From assembly GCF_002938435.1 (NCBI RefSeq), contig NZ_POQT01000010.1, positions 49,695 through 113,694 of the forward strand: a stretch of DNA of 64,000 bases. The letters are read 5' to 3'. The notes under the pieces are model-generated. The model saw nothing but the letters and a program-made list of their open reading frames with translations, was not told where the DNA came from and made no database searches. Each line of letters begins with the position of its first letter. Position 1 is the first letter of the stretch. The stretch comes from Blastococcus saxobsidens (GTDB taxonomy: Bacteria; Actinomycetota; Actinomycetes; Mycobacteriales; Geodermatophilaceae). This document shows, one piece after another, positions 38,387 to 47,017 of the stretch. The position numbers were made by a program, and so were the translations under genes.

Positions 38387-39198
38387 TCGTCCCCTTCGGG
38401 CAGCGCCTGTCGGCCGCCGTCGCCGAGCGCGGCCCGCTGTGCGTCGGCATCGACCCGCACGAGCAGCTGCTCCTCGACTGGGGGGTGGGCGACTCGCTGG
38501 ACGGGCTGCGCCGGTTCACCGACGCCGTCGTCGAGGCGCTGGCCGGATCGGTGGCCCTGCTGAAGCCGCAGATCGCCTTCTACGAGCGCTTCGGCTCCGG
38601 GGGCCTCGCGGTCCTGGAGGACGGCGTCGCACGGGCCCGCGCGGCCGGCGCGCTGGTGCTGCTGGACGCCAAGCGCGGGGACATCGGCTCCACCATGGCG
38701 GCCTACGCCGACTACCTGCGTCCCGACCACCCGCTGGCGGTGGACGCGATGACGGTGAGCCCCTACCTGGGGCCGGAGTCGCTGGCGCCGGCGGTCAGCA
38801 CCGCGAAGCACCACGGCGGCGGCCTGTTCGTGCTCGCCCGCACCTCGAACCCGGACGCGGGCACCCTCCAGCACGCGACCGTGGGGGAGCGCTCGGTCGC
38901 CCAGGTCGTCGTCGACACCGTGGCGGGCTGGAACGGCCCCGGGGACCCCCTCGGCTCCTTCGGCGTCGTCGTCGGCGCCACCCTGCCCGAGCTGGACCTG
39001 GACCTGGACGGTCTCCGCGGGCCGGTCCTCGCCCCCGGCCTGGGCGCGCAGGGTGGCACGGTGGCCGACCTGCGCCGGCTGTTCGGCACCGGGCGCGCCG
39101 TCGTCCCGACGGTGTCCCGGGCCGTGCTGGGCGCCGGTCCCGACCCGGCGGCGCTGCGGGCCGCCGCGGAGCGGTGGGCCGGGGAGCTGGCCACCTGA
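38383..39198 (+). CDS. pyrF: Orotidine 5'-phosphate decarboxylase
   Basis: Decarboxylates OMP to UMP, the last step of the operon's pathway. The 271-residue protein is of the longer type 2 subfamily found in actinobacteria: LCVGIDPHEQLLLDWG, LKPQIAFYERFGSGG, the catalytic LLDAKRGDIGSTMAAYADY (Asp-Lys-Asp array) and PGLGAQGG. GTG start by overlap with pyrD. pyrE, the orotate phosphoribosyltransferase, is not in the window. Confidence 0.95.
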   Translation: MIVPFGQRLSAAVAERGPLCVGIDPHEQLLLDWGVGDSLDGLRRFTDAVVEALAGSVALLKPQIAFYERFGSGGLAVLEDGVARARAAGALVLLDAKRGDIGSTMAAYADYLRPDHPLAVDAMTVSPYLGPESLAPAVSTAKHHGGGLFVLARTSNPDAGTLQHATVGERSVAQVVVDTVAGWNGPGDPLGSFGVVVGATLPELDLDLDGLRGPVLAPGLGAQGGTVADLRRLFGTGRAVVPTVSRAVLGAGPDPAALRAAAERWAGELAT

Positions 39199-39248
39199 CG
39201 GCGGCGCCCGACCACGGCCTTCCGGCTCCGCCCTCCGGCGTGTCGGAT

Positions 39249-39270
39249 CCACGGCGTGTCGACGCCGTGG
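39249..39270 (+). terminator. Probable terminator of the pyr operon
   Basis: CCACGGCGT (39249-39257) pairs perfectly with ACGCCGTGG (39262-39270) around GTCG. It lies 50 bases after the pyrF stop. No U-tract. Confidence 0.6.
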
Positions 39271-39443
39271 CACCGACCTGGGACGGGCCGACGCGTTGCG
39301 GAACGAGTCCGGTCGGTCTTCGCCAGTGACCTGCTGTCATTACGCTGCGTAACCGGCCGCGTGGCCAGGGTGCGGGCTCGTCGCCGCGCGACAGTCGCAC
39401 CGTCCCTGCGCGGTGGCGCGTGACCTGCGGATTTGCCGGGCAC

Positions 39444-39449
39444 TACCGT
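39444..39449 (+). promoter_or_regulatory. Probable -10 box for mIHF
   Basis: TACCGT fits TANNNT, with TGACCT 17 bases upstream as a possible -35. A leader of about 90 bases would precede the mIHF ATG. Confidence 0.4.
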
Positions 39450-39545
39450 GGCGGTGACGCTTTCAGCAGCGAGCTGCCGCTCCTTCTGACACAGCGGAAC
39501 ACCGCCGGCCCAGCGGGGTCGGCGTCGACACGATTGGGTTGCACC

Positions 39546-39872
39546 ATGCCCCTCCCTGACCTGTCCCCGGAACAACGCGCCGCAGCCCTCGAGAAGGCCG
39601 CCGCCGCCCGCAAGGCGCGCGCCGAGCTCCGCGAACGCCTCAAGAGCAAGGGCGCCACCGTGGGCGACGTCCTCAAGCAGGGCGAGACCGACGAGGTCAT
39701 CGGCAAGATGCGCGTCTCCGCCGTCCTGGAGTCCCTGCCGGGGGTCGGCAAGGCCCGGGCTGCGAAGATCATGGAACGCCTGGAGATCTCCCCGACGCGC
39801 CGCGTGCGGGGTCTGGGCGCCAACCAGCGCCGTGCGCTGGAGACCGAGTTCGGCGGCGACCAGGTCGGCTGA
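39546..39872 (+). CDS. mihF: Integration host factor mIHF
   Basis: Actinobacterial nucleoid-associated protein, unrelated in sequence to the IHF of proteobacteria. The 108-residue protein has the N-terminal helix LSPEQRAAALEKAAAARKAR and the DNA-binding helix-two-turn-helix core with SLPGVGKARAAKIMERL and GLGANQRRAL. The ATG at 39546 is chosen because it gives the family length and N-terminus; the frame is open a little further upstream. It precedes gmk as in most actinobacteria. Confidence 0.94.
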   Translation: MPLPDLSPEQRAAALEKAAAARKARAELRERLKSKGATVGDVLKQGETDEVIGKMRVSAVLESLPGVGKARAAKIMERLEISPTRRVRGLGANQRRALETEFGGDQVG

Positions 39873-39911
39873 GCCCGGCCCGACGCACGCACGACCGGGC
39901 GAGGACGACGA

Positions 39912-40511
39912 GTGGCAGCAGCAACACCGGCACGGCTGACCGTGCTCTCCGGCCCCTCCGGAGTGGGCAAGGGCACCGTGATCGCGGAGGTCCGGCGCCG
40001 GCACCCTGACGTCTGGGTGTCGGTGTCGGCCACCACCCGCCGCCCCCGGCCCGGTGAGGTCGACGGGGTGCACTACCACTTCGTCGACGCCGCCGAGTTC
40101 GACCGGCTGATCGCCACCGACGGGCTGCTCGAGTGGGCCGAGTACGCGGGCAACCGCTACGGCACCCCCGTGGCCCCGGTCCGGGCCCGGCTGGACTCAG
40201 GTCGGCCGGCGCTCCTGGAGATCGAGCTGCAGGGCGCCCGCCAGGTGCGGGCCCGGGCCCCCGAGGCGCAACTGGTCTTCCTCGCCCCGCCGTCCTGGGC
40301 GGAGCTGCAGAGCCGGCTGGCCGGCCGGGGCTCGGAGCCGGCCGCCGTCCAGGAGCACCGGCTGCGCATCGCGCAGGCCGAGCTCGACTCCTCCGGGGAG
40401 TTCGACGTGGTCGTCGTGAACGACGACGTGGCCCGCGCCGCGGACGAGTTGGTAGGCTTGCTGACTGCGCCGTCACCCGGGCTCTCCCAGGGTGCCGGCG
40501 CTCACGAGTGA
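39912..40511 (+). CDS. gmk: Guanylate kinase
   Basis: Phosphorylates GMP to GDP. The 199-residue protein has the P-loop [13 protein letters not shown], the GMP-binding [21 protein letters not shown] and [11 protein letters not shown] segments, and [18 protein letters not shown] start. The tail after VGLLTAPS is short and Gly/Ser-rich. Confidence 0.96.
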   Translation: MAAATPARLTVLSGPSGVGKGTVIAEVRRRHPDVWVSVSATTRRPRPGEVDGVHYHFVDAAEFDRLIATDGLLEWAEYAGNRYGTPVAPVRARLDSGRPALLEIELQGARQVRARAPEAQLVFLAPPSWAELQSRLAGRGSEPAAVQEHRLRIAQAELDSSGEFDVVVVNDDVARAADELVGLLTAPSPGLSQGAGAHE

Positions 40512-40579
40512 GATGGCGGCCGAAGGCCGTCGCCGCCGGCGCTCACTCCCGCCGAACCGATTGAGGAGCACGCCCGCCC

Positions 40580-40843
40580 GTGTCCGGAGTCGCACCCGCC
40601 CCCGAGGGCATCACCAACCCGCCGATCGACGAGCTGCTCGAGCGCACCAGCAGCAAGTACGGCCTGGTCATCTTCGCCGCCAAGCGCGCGCGCCAGATCA
40701 ACGCCTACTACAGCCAGCTCTCCGAGGGCCTGCTCGAGTACGTCGGCCCCCTGGTCGACACCGCTCCTCAGGAGAAGCCCCTGTCGATCGCGCTCCGCGA
40801 GATCAACGAGGGCCTGCTCGCCCACACCGCCGGCGAGAACTGA
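40580..40843 (+). CDS. rpoZ: DNA-directed RNA polymerase omega subunit
   Basis: Omega helps assemble and stabilise beta' in RNA polymerase. The 87-residue protein has the conserved [20 protein letters not shown] and [15 protein letters not shown] stretches, and [13 protein letters not shown] near the end. GTG start. Two hairpins follow, so it ends the mIHF-gmk-rpoZ unit. Confidence 0.95.
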   Translation: MSGVAPAPEGITNPPIDELLERTSSKYGLVIFAAKRARQINAYYSQLSEGLLEYVGPLVDTAPQEKPLSIALREINEGLLAHTAGEN

Positions 40844-40849
40844 GACGGT

Positions 40850-40918
40850 CCCGTCCCTGCGCGGACGGGCCACCCAGACTGATGACGACGCACCCGGCAG
40901 TCCCTGCCGGGTGCGTCG
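40850..40918 (+). terminator. Tandem terminator hairpins after rpoZ
   Basis: First hairpin: CCCGTCC (40850-40856) with GGACGGG (40863-40869). Second: a perfect 14-bp stem (40886-40899 with 40905-40918) around a 5-base loop, ending 21 bases before coaBC. The second is one of the strongest hairpins in the window. Confidence 0.8.
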
Positions 40919-40939
40919 CCGTGTTGGGAGGATGAGCAC

Positions 40940-42166
40940 GTGAGCCGGATCGTTCTGGGTGTCAGCGGTGGAGTCGCCGCCTACAAGGCCGCGCTGTTGC
41001 TGCGCGCCCTCACCGAGTCCGGGCACGACGTCCGGGTCGTCCCCACGCCCGGGGCGCTGCACTTCGTCGGCGCCGCCACGTTCGAGGCGCTGTCGGGCAA
41101 CCCGGTCACCACCGACGTCTGGTCGGACGTGCCGGAGGTGGCCCACGTGCGGATCGGGCAGGAAGCCGACCTCGTCGTGGTCGCCCCCGCCACCGCGGAC
41201 CTGCTGGCCCGGGCCGCCATGGGCCGCGCCGACGACCTGCTCACCGCCACGCTGCTCACCGCGCACTGCCCGGTCGTGTTCGTGCCGGCGATGCACACCG
41301 AGATGTGGCTGCACCCCGCCACGCAGGACAACGTGGCCACCCTGCGCCGCCGCGGAGCCGTGGTCCTGCCCCCGGCGGTCGGCCGGCTGACCGGGCCCGA
41401 CTCGGGTCCCGGGCGGCTGCCGGAGCCGGCCGACATCGCGGCGCTGGCCGCCGTCGTCCTCGCCGGCGGTGCCGACGCGCTGGCCCCGGACCTCGCCGGC
41501 CGCCGGGTCGTCATCAGCGCCGGCGGTACCCGCGAGCCGCTCGACCCCGTCCGCTACCTGGGCAACCGCTCCTCGGGCAAGCAGGGCTGGGCGCTCGCGC
41601 GGGTCGCCGCCGCCCGTGGTGCCGCGGTCGTCCTCGTCGCGGCGAACGTCGAGCTGCCGGCCCCCTTCGGCGTGCGGGTGGTGCCGGTCGGCACCGCCGA
41701 GGAGCTGCGTTCGGCGGTGCTCACCGAGGCGGCGGACGCCGACGCCGTGGTCATGAGCGCCGCGGTCGCCGATTTCCGCCCCGCCGCGGTCGCCGCCACC
41801 AAGATGAAGAAGGGTGCGGCCAGCGAGCCGAACTCGATACCGCTGGTGCGCAACCCCGACGTGCTGGCCGAACTGGTCACCAAGCGGGCACCGGGGCAGC
41901 TCGTCGTCGGCTTCGCCGCCGAGACCGGCGACGACGACGGCGACGTCCTGGCCCACGCGCGCGCCAAGCTCGCCCGCAAGGGCTGCGACCTGCTGGTCGT
42001 CAACGACGTCTCGGGCGGGCAGGTGTTCGGCCGGCCGGAGAACGCGGCGGTCGTGCTCGCCTCCGACGGCGGCAGCACCGAGGTGCCACGGGGCACGAAG
42101 GACGCCGTCGCCGCCGCGATCTGGACGGCCGTCACCACGCGTCTGGGAGACCGCGGCGAGCGCTGA
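40940..42166 (+). CDS. coaBC: Bifunctional phosphopantothenoylcysteine decarboxylase / phosphopantothenate--cysteine ligase
   Basis: Two successive steps of coenzyme A synthesis. The 408-residue protein has an N-terminal FMN-dependent CoaC domain ([28 protein letters not shown]) and a C-terminal CoaB domain ([31 protein letters not shown], the KMKKG lysine stretch). GTG start with GGGAGGA 6-12 bases ahead. Confidence 0.95.
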   Translation: MSRIVLGVSGGVAAYKAALLLRALTESGHDVRVVPTPGALHFVGAATFEALSGNPVTTDVWSDVPEVAHVRIGQEADLVVVAPATADLLARAAMGRADDLLTATLLTAHCPVVFVPAMHTEMWLHPATQDNVATLRRRGAVVLPPAVGRLTGPDSGPGRLPEPADIAALAAVVLAGGADALAPDLAGRRVVISAGGTREPLDPVRYLGNRSSGKQGWALARVAAARGAAVVLVAANVELPAPFGVRVVPVGTAEELRSAVLTEAADADAVVMSAAVADFRPAAVAATKMKKGAASEPNSIPLVRNPDVLAELVTKRAPGQLVVGFAAETGDDDGDVLAHARAKLARKGCDLLVVNDVSGGQVFGRPENAAVVLASDGGSTEVPRGTKDAVAAAIWTAVTTRLGDRGER

Positions 42167-42179
42167 CGCGCCGCGGCGG

Positions 42180-42185
42180 TAACGT
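42180..42185 (+). promoter_or_regulatory. Possible -10 box for metK
   Basis: TAACGT fits TANNNT and lies just after the coaBC stop; the leader to metK would be about 43 bases and contains CAGGGAG as ribosome site. No SAM-riboswitch-like structure is visible in it. Confidence 0.35.
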
Positions 42186-42234
42186 TCGCCCCGATCGCAC
42201 CGCCCACCCGCCCTCGATCCCAGGGAGTCCCCGA

Positions 42235-43428
42235 GTGCCACGCCGCCTCTTCACGTCCGAGTCGGTGACCGAGGGCCACCCGGACAAGATCGCCGACCAG
42301 ATCAGCGACTCGATCCTGGACGCGATGCTCGCCCAGGACCCGCGCAGCCGGGTCGCGGTGGAGACCCTCATCACCACCGGACTGGTGCACATCGCCGGTG
42401 AGGTCACCACCGCCGGCTACGTCGACATCCCGGCGATCGTCCGCGAGACGGTCCTCGGCATCGGCTACGACTCCTCCCGCAAGGGCTTCGACGGCGCCTC
42501 CTGCGGCGTGAGCGTCTCCATCGGCGCGCAGTCGCCCGACATCGCGCAGGGCGTCGACACCGGCTACGAGGCCCGCACCGGCGGCACCTCCGACGACGCC
42601 ATCGAGCGCCAGGGCGCCGGCGACCAGGGCCTGATGTTCGGGTACGCCACGGACGAGACGCCCGAGCTGATGCCGCTGCCGATCGCGCTGGCACACCGGC
42701 TGTCGCGGCGGCTGTCGGCGGTCCGCAAGGACGGGTCCGTGCCCTACCTGCGCCCCGACGGCAAGACCCAGGTCACCGTCGTCTACGAGGACGACCGCCC
42801 GGTCGCCGTCGACACGGTCGTCGTCTCCTCCCAGCACGCCGAGGACATCTCGATCGAGACGCTGCTGACCCCCGACATCGAGGAACTGGTCGTCGAGCCG
42901 GAGCTGGCCGCCCTCGGACTGCCCACCACCGGCCACCGGCTGCTGGTGAACCCGACCGGCAAGTTCGTCATCGGCGGACCCATGGGTGACGCGGGACTGA
43001 CCGGCCGCAAGATCATCGTCGACACCTACGGCGGCATGGCGCGGCACGGTGGCGGTGCCTTCTCGGGCAAGGACCCGTCGAAGGTCGACCGCTCCGGCGC
43101 CTACGCGATGCGCTGGGTGGCCAAGAACGTCGTCGCCGCGGGCCTGGCCCGTCGGTGCGAGGTGCAGGTCGCCTACGCCATCGGTACAGCGCACCCGGTG
43201 GGTCTGTTCGTCGAGACCTTCGGCACCGGCACCGTCGCAGACGAGTTGCTGGAGAAGGCGATCACCTCGGTGTTCGACCTCCGTCCGGGCGCCATCGTCC
43301 GCGACCTGGACCTGCTGCGGCCGATCTACCGGCCCACCGCCGCCTACGGGCACTTCGGCCGGTCGGATCTCGACCTCCCGTGGGAGCGCCTCGACCGCGT
43401 CGAGGCGCTGCGCTCGGCTGTCGCCTAG
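42235..43428 (+). CDS. metK: S-adenosylmethionine synthase
   Basis: Makes S-adenosylmethionine from ATP and methionine. The 397-residue protein has [20 protein letters not shown], the [12 protein letters not shown] signature, and the phosphate-binding [16 protein letters not shown]. The GTG at 42235 gives the exact family N-terminus and has GGGAG 8 bases ahead; the frame is open far upstream but meaningless there. Confidence 0.97.
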   Translation: MPRRLFTSESVTEGHPDKIADQISDSILDAMLAQDPRSRVAVETLITTGLVHIAGEVTTAGYVDIPAIVRETVLGIGYDSSRKGFDGASCGVSVSIGAQSPDIAQGVDTGYEARTGGTSDDAIERQGAGDQGLMFGYATDETPELMPLPIALAHRLSRRLSAVRKDGSVPYLRPDGKTQVTVVYEDDRPVAVDTVVVSSQHAEDISIETLLTPDIEELVVEPELAALGLPTTGHRLLVNPTGKFVIGGPMGDAGLTGRKIIVDTYGGMARHGGGAFSGKDPSKVDRSGAYAMRWVAKNVVAAGLARRCEVQVAYAIGTAHPVGLFVETFGTGTVADELLEKAITSVFDLRPGAIVRDLDLLRPIYRPTAAYGHFGRSDLDLPWERLDRVEALRSAVA

Positions 43429-43465
43429 CACCGCGCCCGGCCCCGACGGGGCCAGGACTGTCGGC

Positions 43466-45448
43466 ATGAGCGGGGAGACTGGCCGGGTGCAGGTGGCCCG
43501 GGTCGTCGTCGACGTCCCGCTGGCCCACCTGGACCGGCCGTTCGACTACGCGGTGCCGGAGAAGTTCGCCGACGTGGTGCAGGCCGGCTGCCGGGTGCGG
43601 GTGCGCTTCCACGGCCGGCTGGTCGACGGCGTCGTCTGGGAGCTGGGCGATACGACCGAGTTCAGCGGCACCCTGCAGCCGCTCTCGCACGTGCCCTCGG
43701 GGGAGCCGGTGCTCACCCCGCAGGTGGCGCGGCTGGTCCGCGCGGTCGCCGACCGGTACGCCGGCACGGCGAGCGACGTGCTGCGCCTCGCGCTGCCGCC
43801 GCGCCGCGCCGCGGCGGAGAAGCGGCCCTCGCCCACGCCGGAGGAACTGCCCGAGCCGCCCGACCCGGCGGGCTTCGCCCGTTACCAGGCCGGGCCGGCA
43901 CTGCTGACGGCGCTCGCCGAGGGGCGGCCCGCACGCGCCGTCTGGACGGCCCTGCCCGGGGAGGACTGGCCCACCCGGCTCGTGGAGCTCTGCCGGGCCG
44001 CGCTCTCCGGCCGGCGCGGGTCGCTGGTGGTCGTGCCGGACGGCAAGGACCTCGACCGGCTCACGGCGGCGGCGCAGCGGCTGCTGCCCGCCGACTCGTT
44101 CACGGTGCTGCGCGCCGACGACTCGCCCGAGAAGCGCTACCGCCGGTTCCTGGCCGCCTCGCGGGGTGCCGCCCAGGTGGTGCTGGGCACCCGGGCGGCG
44201 ATGTTCGCCCCGGTCCGCGAGCTGGGCCTGGTGGTCGTCTGGGACGACGGCGACGACCTGCACTCGGACGACCACGCGCCTTACCCGCACGCGCGGGACG
44301 TGCTGGTGCAACGGGCCTGGCTGGACTCCTGCGCCGCGGTGGTCGCCGGGACCTCGCGGACCGCCGAGGCGGCTCTGCTGGTCGAGTCGGCGTGGGCGCA
44401 CGAGCTGGTCGCCGACCGTGCGGTGCTGCGGGCCGCGGCGCCGCGGGTGCAGGCGCTCGGTGACGACTTCGAGCTCGCCCGCGACCCCGCCGCGCGCACC
44501 GCCCGGCTGCCCTCGCTGGCGTACGAGGCGGCCCGCAAGGCGCTGGCCGCCGGTGCGCCGGTGCTCGTGCAGGTGCCGCGCCGCGGGTACGTGCCGTCGC
44601 TGTCGTGCGCCCGGTGCCGGGCGCCCGCGCGGTGCGCCGCCTGCGCCGGGCCGCTGGGCATCTCCCCGCGTCCCGGTCCGGGGGGCACCCGGATCCCGGC
44701 CTGCCGCTGGTGCGCCCGCCCGGCCGCGACCTTCGACTGCCCGCACTGCCACGCCACGAAGCTGCGCGCCGCGGTGGTGGGGGAGTCGCGCACCGCCGAG
44801 GAGCTGGCCCGCGCCTTCCCGGGCACGACCGTCCGGACCTCCGGCAGCACGTCGGGCGTGCTCGCGTCGGTCCCGGCCGGGCCGGCGCTCGTGGTGGCCA
44901 CCCCGGGGGCCGAGCCGGTGGCCGAGGGCGGCTACGGCGCCGCGTTGCTGCTGGACTCCTGGGCGCTCCTCGGCCGGGCCGACCTGCGCGCCGGTGAGGA
45001 GACGCTGCGCCGGTGGACCAACGCCTCGGCGCTCGTCCGGCCGGCGTCGGCCGGTGGGCTGGTGATCGTGGCCGCCGACGCCGCGCACCCCGTCGCCCAG
45101 GCGCTGGTCCGCTGGGACCCGGCCTGGCTGGCCGAGCGCGAGCTGGCCGACCGGCGGGAGCTCGGATTCCCGCCGGTCACCCGGATGGCGTCGCTGGCGG
45201 GGTCGCCGGCCGCGCTGGCGGAGTTCCTGGCGGCCGCGCGGCTGCCGGGCGACGCCGACCTGCTCGGCCCGGTGCCGGAGCGGCCGCGGCCCGGGCAGGA
45301 GGGCGAGCGGGAGCGGTACCTGGTCCGGGTGCCGCGCACCGACGGCGGGGCGCTGGCGCACGCGCTGGCCGAGGTCCAGGGCGTGCGCAGCGCGAAGAAG
45401 GCCCCCGAGCACGTCCGCGTGCAGCTCGACCCGCTCGACCTCGTCTGA
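43466..45448 (+). CDS. priA: Primosomal protein N' (PriA), helicase-degenerate actinobacterial form
   Basis: A 660-residue PriA homologue. The N-terminal DNA-binding domain (VVVDVPLAHLDRPFDYAVPE) and the zinc-binding insert with eight Cys in four CxxC pairs (CARC, CAAC, CRWC, CPHC) are present, and the C-terminus (REIGFPP-type RRELGFPPVTRM) is intact. The helicase core is not: no Walker A GxGKT is visible, and the DEEH box is replaced by VVVWDDGDDLHSDDH. This loss is known for PriA of actinobacteria, which is thought to act without helicase activity. ATG 43466 chosen; GTG 43487 is an alternative. Confidence 0.92.
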   Translation: MSGETGRVQVARVVVDVPLAHLDRPFDYAVPEKFADVVQAGCRVRVRFHGRLVDGVVWELGDTTEFSGTLQPLSHVPSGEPVLTPQVARLVRAVADRYAGTASDVLRLALPPRRAAAEKRPSPTPEELPEPPDPAGFARYQAGPALLTALAEGRPARAVWTALPGEDWPTRLVELCRAALSGRRGSLVVVPDGKDLDRLTAAAQRLLPADSFTVLRADDSPEKRYRRFLAASRGAAQVVLGTRAAMFAPVRELGLVVVWDDGDDLHSDDHAPYPHARDVLVQRAWLDSCAAVVAGTSRTAEAALLVESAWAHELVADRAVLRAAAPRVQALGDDFELARDPAARTARLPSLAYEAARKALAAGAPVLVQVPRRGYVPSLSCARCRAPARCAACAGPLGISPRPGPGGTRIPACRWCARPAATFDCPHCHATKLRAAVVGESRTAEELARAFPGTTVRTSGSTSGVLASVPAGPALVVATPGAEPVAEGGYGAALLLDSWALLGRADLRAGEETLRRWTNASALVRPASAGGLVIVAADAAHPVAQALVRWDPAWLAERELADRRELGFPPVTRMASLAGSPAALAEFLAAARLPGDADLLGPVPERPRPGQEGERERYLVRVPRTDGGALAHALAEVQGVRSAKKAPEHVRVQLDPLDLV

Positions 45449-45510
45449 GAAGGGACCACCCTGCCCCCCACCGCTCGCAGGCTCGCGGCGGGCCCCTGCA
45501 GGGCGGCCGA
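45446..45510 (+). repeat. About 70-nt structured intergenic repeat, copy B
   Basis: Begins at the priA stop codon with TGAGAAGGGACC and ends GGGCGGCCG. The outer stem CCACCCTGC pairs with GCAGGGCGG apart from one mismatch, the inner stem CCGC with GCGG. Internal CCCCCCAC, GCTCGC and GGGCCCCTG stretches align with copies A and C. It is the most diverged copy at its 3' end. Confidence 0.65.
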
Positions 45511-45545
45511 CCTCGTGCGGGCGCGGGCGACCTGCTGTGGCCACC

Positions 45546-45551
45546 TACGAT
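45546..45551 (+). promoter_or_regulatory. -10 box of a probable leaderless promoter for def
   Basis: TACGAT ends 6 bases before the chosen GTG start at 45558, which makes that start the likely 5' end of the mRNA. Confidence 0.5.
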
Positions 45552-45557
45552 CGACCG

Positions 45558-46091
45558 GTGAGCGTGACCCCCATCCGGCTGTTCGGCGACCCGGTCCTGC
45601 GCCGGCCCGCCGCCCCGGTCGTCGACTTCGACCGGGAGCTCCGGCAGCTCGTCGCCGACCTGACCGAGACCATGCACGCCGCCGGTGGCGCGGGCCTGGC
45701 CGCACCCCAGATCGGCGTCGGCCTGCGGGTGTTCACCTGGTTCGTCGACGGCGAGGTCGGTCACCTGGTCAACCCCGACGTCGCCGCGGTGGGGGAGGAG
45801 ATGCAGGACGGCCCCGAGGGCTGCCTGTCCATCCCCGACCTGCGCTACGACTGCCTGCGGCACCTGCACGTGGCGGCTTCCGGCTGGAACATGCACGGCG
45901 ACCCGGTGCGGATCGAGGGCTCGGAGCTGCTCGCCCGCGCCATCCAGCACGAGACCGACCACCTCGACGGCGTGCTGTTCGTCGACCGGCTCGCCGATGC
46001 CGACCGTGCCGCCGCCCTCGCCGAGATCCAGGCTGCCGAGTGGTCCGGCTACGGCAGCTACCTCCCCGTCGTGAAGGTGAGCCCGCACTGA
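45558..46091 (+). CDS. def: Peptide deformylase
   Basis: Removes the N-formyl group from nascent proteins. The 177-residue protein shows all three motifs: [18 protein letters not shown] (metal Cys) and QHETDHLDG (HExxH, metal His). The frame is open from a GTG at 45537, but the GTG at 45558 is preferred: it is the usual N-terminus ([14 protein letters not shown]) and follows a -10 box by 6 bases. It pairs functionally with fmt downstream, which adds the formyl group. Confidence 0.95.
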   Translation: MSVTPIRLFGDPVLRRPAAPVVDFDRELRQLVADLTETMHAAGGAGLAAPQIGVGLRVFTWFVDGEVGHLVNPDVAAVGEEMQDGPEGCLSIPDLRYDCLRHLHVAASGWNMHGDPVRIEGSELLARAIQHETDHLDGVLFVDRLADADRAAALAEIQAAEWSGYGSYLPVVKVSPH

Positions 46092-47017
46092 AGCTCCTGT
46101 TCGCCGGTACGCCGGCGCCCGCAGTCCCGTCGCTGGAGGCGCTGCTCGCCTCCGACCACGACGTCGTCGCCGTCCTGAGCCGGCCCGACGCCCGCTCCGG
46201 ACGGGGCCGCACGGTGAGCCGCTCGCCGGTGGCCGAGCGCGCCGACGCGGCCGGGATCCCGGTGCTGCAGCCGCGCTCGCCCCGCGAGCCGGAGTTCCTG
46301 GCGCAGTTGGCCGACCTCGCCGTCGACTGCGCGCCCGTCGTCGCCTACGGCGCCCTCGTGCCGCAGCCGGCGCTGGACCTGCCCCGCCACGGGTGGGTCA
46401 ACCTGCACTTCTCGCTGCTGCCCGCGTGGCGCGGGGCGGCGCCGGTGCAGCACGCGATCATGGCCGGCGACGAGGTGACCGGCGCATCCACGTTCCGGCT
46501 GGAGGCGGGCCTGGACACCGGGCCGGTGTTCGGCACCCTCACCGAGGCGATCGGCGCGCGCGACACCGCCGGGGACCTGCTGGAGCGGCTCGCGGTGAGC
46601 GGGGCGCAGCTGCTCGTCGCGACCCTCGACGGCATCGAGGCCGGGGCGCTCGAGCCCCGGCCCCAGCCGTCGGACGGGATCAGCCTCGCGCCGAAGGTGG
46701 AGACCGCCGACGCCCGCGTCGACTGGGCGCTGCCCTCCCATGTCGTTGACCGGCGGGTCCGTGGGGTGACGCCCGCCCCGGGCGCGTGGACCACCTGGCG
46801 CGGCGAGCGCATGCGCGTCGCACCCGTGGAGCCGGTGGCCGGCGGGCCCGACCTGTCGCCGGGCGAGGTCCTGCTCGACGGACGTGCGGTCGTCGTCGGC
46901 ACGGGCAGCGGCGCGGTCCGCCTCTCCCAGGTGCAGCCGGCCGGGAAGAGGATGCTGCCCGCCGCTGACTGGGCCCGGGGCGCGCGTCCCGCGGCCGGCG
47001 AGCGGGTGGGCGCGTGA
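46088..47017 (+). CDS. fmt: Methionyl-tRNA formyltransferase, apparently with a CTG start
   Basis: Formylates initiator Met-tRNA. The 309-residue protein has [19 protein letters not shown], the [10 protein letters not shown] segment, [19 protein letters not shown] with the catalytic Asn and His, and GLDTGPVF with the Asp. No ATG, GTG or TTG occurs at the expected start. CTG at 46088 overlaps the def stop (CTGA), lies one codon before KLLFAGTP, and has AAGGTGA 7 bases upstream. The nearest conventional start, GTG at 46040, would add 16 residues of unlikely sequence ([16 protein letters not shown]). I favour CTG. Confidence 0.9.
   Translation: MKLLFAGTPAPAVPSLEALLASDHDVVAVLSRPDARSGRGRTVSRSPVAERADAAGIPVLQPRSPREPEFLAQLADLAVDCAPVVAYGALVPQPALDLPRHGWVNLHFSLLPAWRGAAPVQHAIMAGDEVTGASTFRLEAGLDTGPVFGTLTEAIGARDTAGDLLERLAVSGAQLLVATLDGIEAGALEPRPQPSDGISLAPKVETADARVDWALPSHVVDRRVRGVTPAPGAWTTWRGERMRVAPVEPVAGGPDLSPGEVLLDGRAVVVGTGSGAVRLSQVQPAGKRMLPAADWARGARPAAGERVGA

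Larger units (their letters stand above)
39199..39545 (+). other. Intergenic region between pyrF and mIHF (347 bases)
   Basis: No gene is supported here. It holds a 9-bp stem with a 4-base loop (39249-39270), a perfect palindromic element TTACGC-T-GCGTAA (39340-39352) and a probable mIHF promoter (-10 at 39444-39449). The rest shows nothing I can name. Confidence 0.6.

Noticed and set aside
42167..42234. SAM riboswitch before metK
   Set aside because: The gap is 68 bases, has no pseudoknot-like pairing or known SAM-element sequence, and contains only a -10-like box and a ribosome site.
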